Shown here: piece by piece, positions 52,903 through 56,225 of the stretch
Position numbering within the stretch: the first letter of the stretch is position 1
Layout of the letters: every line of letters begins with the position of its first letter
Source of the DNA: Bacteroidota bacterium
GTDB taxonomy: Bacteria > Bacteroidota > Bacteroidia > B-17B0 > Aurantibacillaceae
Length of the DNA: 56,225 bases
Assembly: GCA_021155905.1 (NCBI GenBank)
Contig: JAJNBG010000028.1
Location: 1-56,225, forward strand
Direction of reading: 5' to 3'
Position numbers and translations under genes: made by a program
Notes under the pieces: model-generated
Told to the model about the DNA's origin: nothing
Seen by the model: the letters and a program-made list of their open reading frames with translations, nothing else
The model's database searches: none

Positions 52903-53892
52903 ATGTTTACAATAGATACCCACACACACATTATTCCCAAACACATTCCGGATTTCACCAAAAAATTCGGGTATGGGAACTTCATCCAGTTGGATCATCA
53001 TCAACCCGGCAGAGCATGGATGATGCAGGGTAATAAACGTTTCAGGGAAATTGTGGAAAACTGCTGGGATGCAGAAGTCCGGATTAAAGAAATGGCAGAA
53101 CATAAAGCGGATATGCAGGTGATCTGTACTATCCCCGTAATGTTTAGCTATGATGCCAAGCCAAAGGATTGCCTGGAGATCTCACAGTTTTTAAATGATG
53201 ATATCGCTAATACCGTCAATCAGTATCCCGATAAATTTATTGGACTGGCCACTGTTCCCATGCAGGACACAGATTTGGCAGTTCAGGAACTGGAACGCTG
53301 CATGAAGCTGGGCTTTAAAGGTGTTCAAATTGGAAGTAACGTCAATAATATTAATCTTGGCGAACCACAGTTTCATAATTTCTGGGCAGCTGCGGAAAAA
53401 CTGAATGCGGCGATATTAGTTCACCCATGGCAAATGATGGGCCAGGAACATATGACCAAATATTGGCTCCCATGGTTAGTAGGTATGCCGGCAGAGATCG
53501 GCCGTGCTATTTGTTCCATGATCTTTGGGGGCATTTTTGAAAAATATCCGAATTTAAAAGTATGTTTCGCGCATGGCGGCGGTTCCTTTTTACCAACCAT
53601 CAGTCGGATCGAACACGGCTGGGAGTGTCGCCCGGATTTAGTGGCCATCGACAATCCAAATAATCCAAAATCCTATTTAGGAAAGTTCTGGGTAGACTCT
53701 CATGTGTGCGACCACAAAATGCTTCAATACATTATTGATTTGGTCGGTGCGGATAAAGTAGTCCAGGGATCCGATTACCCTTTTCCTTTGGGAGAAGCAG
53801 TTCCGGGAACGTTAGTTCGTGAAGCGCCCCTTTCCGATGATACAAAAAAAATCATCATGGGCACCGCAGCAAAAGCATGGCTTTCAATTTAA
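52903..53892 (+). CDS. ACMSD-like amidohydrolase (2-amino-3-carboxymuconate-6-semialdehyde decarboxylase)
   Basis: 329 residues, a single metal-dependent TIM barrel. Zinc ligands: the DTHTH pair at H7 and H9, the distal His in AAILVHPWQMMG, the HGGG segment (VCFAHGGGSFL) and the catalytic Asp in VVQGSDYPFPLGE. This layout is close to ACMSD, which decarboxylates the ring-cleavage product of 3-hydroxyanthranilate in tryptophan degradation by the kynurenine route. No other kynurenine genes are visible. Another carboxylate substrate in the same amidohydrolase-2 family is possible. Confidence 0.88.
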   Translation: MFTIDTHTHIIPKHIPDFTKKFGYGNFIQLDHHQPGRAWMMQGNKRFREIVENCWDAEVRIKEMAEHKADMQVICTIPVMFSYDAKPKDCLEISQFLNDDIANTVNQYPDKFIGLATVPMQDTDLAVQELERCMKLGFKGVQIGSNVNNINLGEPQFHNFWAAAEKLNAAILVHPWQMMGQEHMTKYWLPWLVGMPAEIGRAICSMIFGGIFEKYPNLKVCFAHGGGSFLPTISRIEHGWECRPDLVAIDNPNNPKSYLGKFWVDSHVCDHKMLQYIIDLVGADKVVQGSDYPFPLGEAVPGTLVREAPLSDDTKKIIMGTAAKAWLSI

Positions 53893-53900
53893 CATAAGGT

Positions 53901-53971
53901 TGTCACTTCGAGCGAAGTCGAGAAGCGTTCTTAATCCTCTTGTCTAGTTCTCAACTCCGCTCGAACTGACA
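53901..53971. repeat. Inverted-repeat element (24-bp arms)
   Basis: The left arm 53901-53924 (TGTCACTTCGAGCGAAG then TCGAGAA) and right arm 53948-53971 are complementary at 21 of 24 positions around a 23-base centre. One arm recurs at 43359-43382. Such TTCGAGC/GCTCGAA elements occur in many copies in some Bacteroidota genomes. Confidence 0.8.
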
Positions 53972-54055
53972 CTTCCACATTGTTCTGAAACTCTAATTTT
54001 TATAAACGGAATCGCACAGATTCGTATATTCGTACCAAATTCGTAATTAATTCGT

Positions 54056-54514
54056 ATGTCCCATTTCACCGACCACCATTTAAAACTCTTAACCTCAGCA
54101 GAAGGCAAAACCCTAAAAAAAGTAGTTGTTTATTTTTGGGTTAACCGATTCGATCCCGATGCACATGTTGACCTGATCGATAATGTAGAATTAGTGTTTA
54201 CGGATGAAACTACGTTGGTTATTACCACCAATGAGGAGGGAACCGGAATCGATACCCTGGCCGATTTCAATTTTGAAGAAGAAAAGGCACATCTCAAACA
54301 GGAATTCGGAGACAAAATAAAAATGATACCAATCGATGCTTCCACTACAAAAATGTGGACAGACGTGATCGGAGAAACTATTGAAGCATTTGAATTGAGC
54401 AAAGAAGACTCCCAGTTTTTAAATGACGCGCTCATTATCAGTTTCGGAACAGAAAAACGTTCCGTTGGAATCAGTCCTAACGATGGATTAATTATTGATT
54501 ATTGGGAGGAGTAA
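54056..54514 (+). CDS. Hypothetical acidic protein
   Basis: 152 residues, cytosolic, acidic. Opens MSHFTDHHLKLLTSAEGKTLKKVVVYFW and ends KRSVGISPNDGLIIDYWEE. The alternation of strands (VELVFTDETTLVITTNEEGTG) with an acidic helix suggests an alpha/beta domain, but no family is recognised. It stands alone between a repeat element and the act operon upstream region. Codon use and length support it being a real gene. Confidence 0.75.
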   Translation: MSHFTDHHLKLLTSAEGKTLKKVVVYFWVNRFDPDAHVDLIDNVELVFTDETTLVITTNEEGTGIDTLADFNFEEEKAHLKQEFGDKIKMIPIDASTTKMWTDVIGETIEAFELSKEDSQFLNDALIISFGTEKRSVGISPNDGLIIDYWEE

Positions 54515-54774
54515 ATCTTTGGGAACTCCCAATTTTTAATTCTGATTTTTATTAACCAAACAGTCGTTCCTGAGATTAAAATTTTATAAATATTCGTTTT
54601 GTCTGTTAAAATTCAATCTTTATCTACGTAATTCAAATAACCGTCAAAACACAATAAATCTATGATCTTCGGGAACTCCGCACTGTTAAACACATCCCTT
54701 ATTTAGAATTATTATAAATTACCCGGAATGTTAATAAAAATTAAAATTTCCATCCTAGTTATATAACATTCTGT

Positions 54775-54782
54775 TATTTTTG
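54775..54782 (+). promoter_or_regulatory. -7 promoter element of the act operon
   Basis: TATTTTTG, an exact TAnnTTTG match 79 bases before the ATG at 54862. Transcription from it would place the 11-bp tandem repeats in the early leader. Confidence 0.45.
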
Positions 54783-54796
54783 TCGGGAAATTTTTT

Positions 54797-54829
54797 GTCA
54801 TTAAAGTGTCATTAAAGTGTCATTAAACT
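54797..54829 (+). repeat. Three tandem 11-bp repeats in the act leader
   Basis: GTCATTAAAGT, GTCATTAAAGT, GTCATTAAACT. The 11-base period is one helical turn, so they could be stacked protein-binding sites. Confidence 0.7.
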
Positions 54830-54861
54830 GCCATCATACACACAAAATTAGATATAATTCT

Positions 54862-56119
54862 ATGCAAAATAATATGTCTCATTTCTCTTTAAAATCCTTA
54901 TTTGGCGCGGTTTTCCTGTTTTTTGCTTTCTCCTTTTGCTAAATTGTTTAAGCAAAACTGTGCCGTTTGTCACACGGTGACGGACCAAAAATTAACAGGC
55001 CCGGGCTTGGCCGGCGTTTTCGACCGTGCGCCAAAAGGCCCATGGTTACATGACTGGATCATGGACAACACCAAACTAATTAAGTCTGGTGACGCTTATG
55101 CAAATAAAATTTACACCGAAAACGGTAAAGCTGCGATGACGGTTTTTGCCGGTCAGTTAACTGATGCGGACGTTGATGCTATCTTAGCCTATATCAAAAA
55201 TCCTCCGGCTCCGAAAACCGAAGTTGCTGGTGGCCCGGCTGCAGGTGGTGGAGAAGTGAAAGAGGAAAAAGGCGGTATTGATCCATTATATTTATTATTA
55301 GGCGCTATTGTTATTATTGCGATTATTATTGGTGCTTTACGCAGCGTTCGTCATGCTCTTCAAAATTCTTACAATCGTAAAGAAGGAAAAGAAGACATGC
55401 CTGAGGTTACTTTTGGAGAAGAAGTAAAAGCATGGATCAGCGGTCACCGTCGTTTAGTTGGTGTTTTCGCTATTCTGATCATATTTGGAGGAATGAAGTC
55501 ATGCTGGGATGCCTGCTATGATTTGGGGGTTTATTATGAGTGGGAAACTCAAAAAGGTTACCATCCGGAACAACCAATCAAATTCTCTCATAAATTACAC
55601 GCCGGAGACAATGAGATTGCTTGTCAGTATTGCCACAATTCAGTTGAAAAATCACGTCATGCAGGAATTCCTACAGTAAATGTGTGTATGAACTGTCATA
55701 AAGGAATTCAAACAGGCCCTGAATTTGCAGAAAAAGAAATTTCAAAAATTTATGCGGCTGCAGGTTTTGATCCAAAATCAGGAAACTACACGAATCCTCA
55801 AAATCCTATCAAATGGATAAAAGTTCACACGTTACCTGATCACGTTTACTTCAACCACTCTCAGCACGTTGTTGTTGGTAAGCAGGAATGTGCGACTTGC
55901 CACGGTGATGTAAAGAAAATGACTACGGTTGAGCAAAAATCTCCATTAACTATGGGATGGTGTATTGATTGCCACCGTAAAACAGAAGTAGCTATGGAAG
56001 GAAATGCATACTACGACAGAATGCACAAAGCTTTAAAAGAAAAATACAAAGGACAATACGATGTTAAGTTTACGGTTGAGAAAATCGGTGGACTTGAATG
56101 TGCTAAATGTCACTATTAA
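54862..56119 (+). CDS. actA: ActA, multiheme cytochrome c of Alternative Complex III, with apparent frameshift near the N-terminus
   Basis: From residue 18 of the main frame the protein is ActA with six CxxCH heme sites: CAVCH, CQYCH, CMNCH, CATCH, CIDCH and CAKCH. A first monoheme domain (KLFKQNCAVCHTVTDQKLTG) is followed by a membrane helix (LYLLLGAIVIIAIIIGAL), a second helix and five C-terminal hemes. The main frame opens only from a TTG at 54902 and lacks a signal peptide. The signal (ATG 54862 or 54874, MSHFSLKSLFGAVFLFFAFS) is in another frame ending TAA at 54940. Removing one T from the run 54934-54937 joins them as FSFAKLFKQNC. ActA accepts electrons in quinol:cytochrome c oxidoreduction. 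actB follows. Confidence 0.85.
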
Positions 56120-56154
56120 TTGTTAGAAACCGGTAATTACAAGAAATATCACAG

Positions 56155-56225
56155 ATGACTATGTCGAAAAAATACTGGAAAGGTTTACCTGAATTAAACA
56201 ACAGCGAAGACTTTTTAAAAAGCAA
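56155..56225 (+). CDS. actB: ActB, Fe-S/molybdopterin-like subunit of Alternative Complex III (3' partial)
   Basis: Only 23 residues are inside the window: MTMSKKYWKGLPELNNSEDF and three more. ATG 56155 or the in-frame ATG 56161 could start it. SKKYWKGLxEL is the characteristic N-terminal phrase of Bacteroidota ActB, a large membrane-periplasmic protein with iron-sulfur clusters. The 35-base gap after actA and the usual actABCDEF order support the call. Confidence 0.8.
   Translation, partial: MTMSKKYWKGLPELNNSEDFLKS

Larger units (their letters stand above)
54515..54861. other. Act operon upstream region
   Basis: 347 bases of AT-rich non-coding sequence. It holds TATTTTTG at 54775-54782 (exact TAnnTTTG) and an 11-bp direct repeat in three copies at 54797-54829. 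I see no -33 TTG at the usual distance and no terminator after the hypothetical gene. Confidence 0.5.

Noticed and set aside
1..56225. Insertion sequences, phage genes, restriction or defence systems, rRNA and tRNA genes
   Set aside because: Searched by reading all frames and gaps; no transposase, integrase, capsid, methylase or RNA gene was found.

Overview
The window reads as a chromosomal segment of a member of the phylum Bacteroidota. It carries type IX secretion (T9SS) C-terminal sorting domains, a SprB-like adhesin with a PorP/SprF partner, several DUF families typical of the phylum, the start of an Alternative Complex III (act) operon, and promoter-like sites of the TAnnTTTG class. The base composition is AT-rich and Shine-Dalgarno sequences are rare, which also fits. 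I cannot name a genus. I see no rRNA, tRNA, CRISPR array, prophage, integrase or insertion sequence.

Layout. 1-2.5 kb: two tandem paralogous secreted PKD/T9SS proteins. 2.6-5.6 kb (minus): RNase G, then an HU - TPR - 29-residue basic ribosomal-type protein operon; the small gene overlaps the TPR gene in another frame. 5.9-9.6 kb (plus): PASTA protein, T9SS protein, RluD. 9.6-12.7 kb (minus): a secreted protein, a TM2-domain protein, SCO and SCO-like proteins, and a membrane protein. 12.8-21.3 kb (mostly plus): LysM transglycosylase, small lipoproteins, an ECF sigma factor with a membrane partner, YraN (minus), DUF4412 and DUF4349 proteins, and a hotdog dehydratase with an ABC-2 exporter. 21.5-27.7 kb (minus): a giant SprB-like adhesin followed by PorP/SprF.

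28.4-32.0 kb (minus): the most striking block, a translationally coupled kaiC - kaiB - kaiB-like - histidine kinase operon. KaiC keeps two P-loops and both Glu pairs. The phosphosite is Ser-Ser. The second KaiB-like protein abuts a PAS kinase whose N and G1 boxes are degenerate, so the pair resembles a split SasA. 32.1-35.8 kb (minus): a small hypothetical protein, M20 peptidase, DUF4296 lipoprotein and YifB ATPase. 35.9-39.7 kb: a GT-C-like membrane protein and a secreted protein (plus), then a FemAB/GNAT protein and APS kinase (minus).

39.8-56.2 kb (mostly plus): deoC with a full-length ALDH and a truncated ALDH lacking the catalytic Cys, which together look like a split ALDH16; LeuRS; a HisKA_2 kinase; photolyase (minus); urocanate hydratase; a DUF885 peptidase; an ACMSD-like amidohydrolase; a hypothetical protein; and ActA/ActB of Alternative Complex III. 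The actA signal peptide and its heme domain lie in different frames.

A second theme from 40 to 54 kb is dispersed palindromic repeat DNA. Copies lie in intergenic gaps, and two different elements appear to sit in frame inside leuS and the DUF885 peptidase gene.
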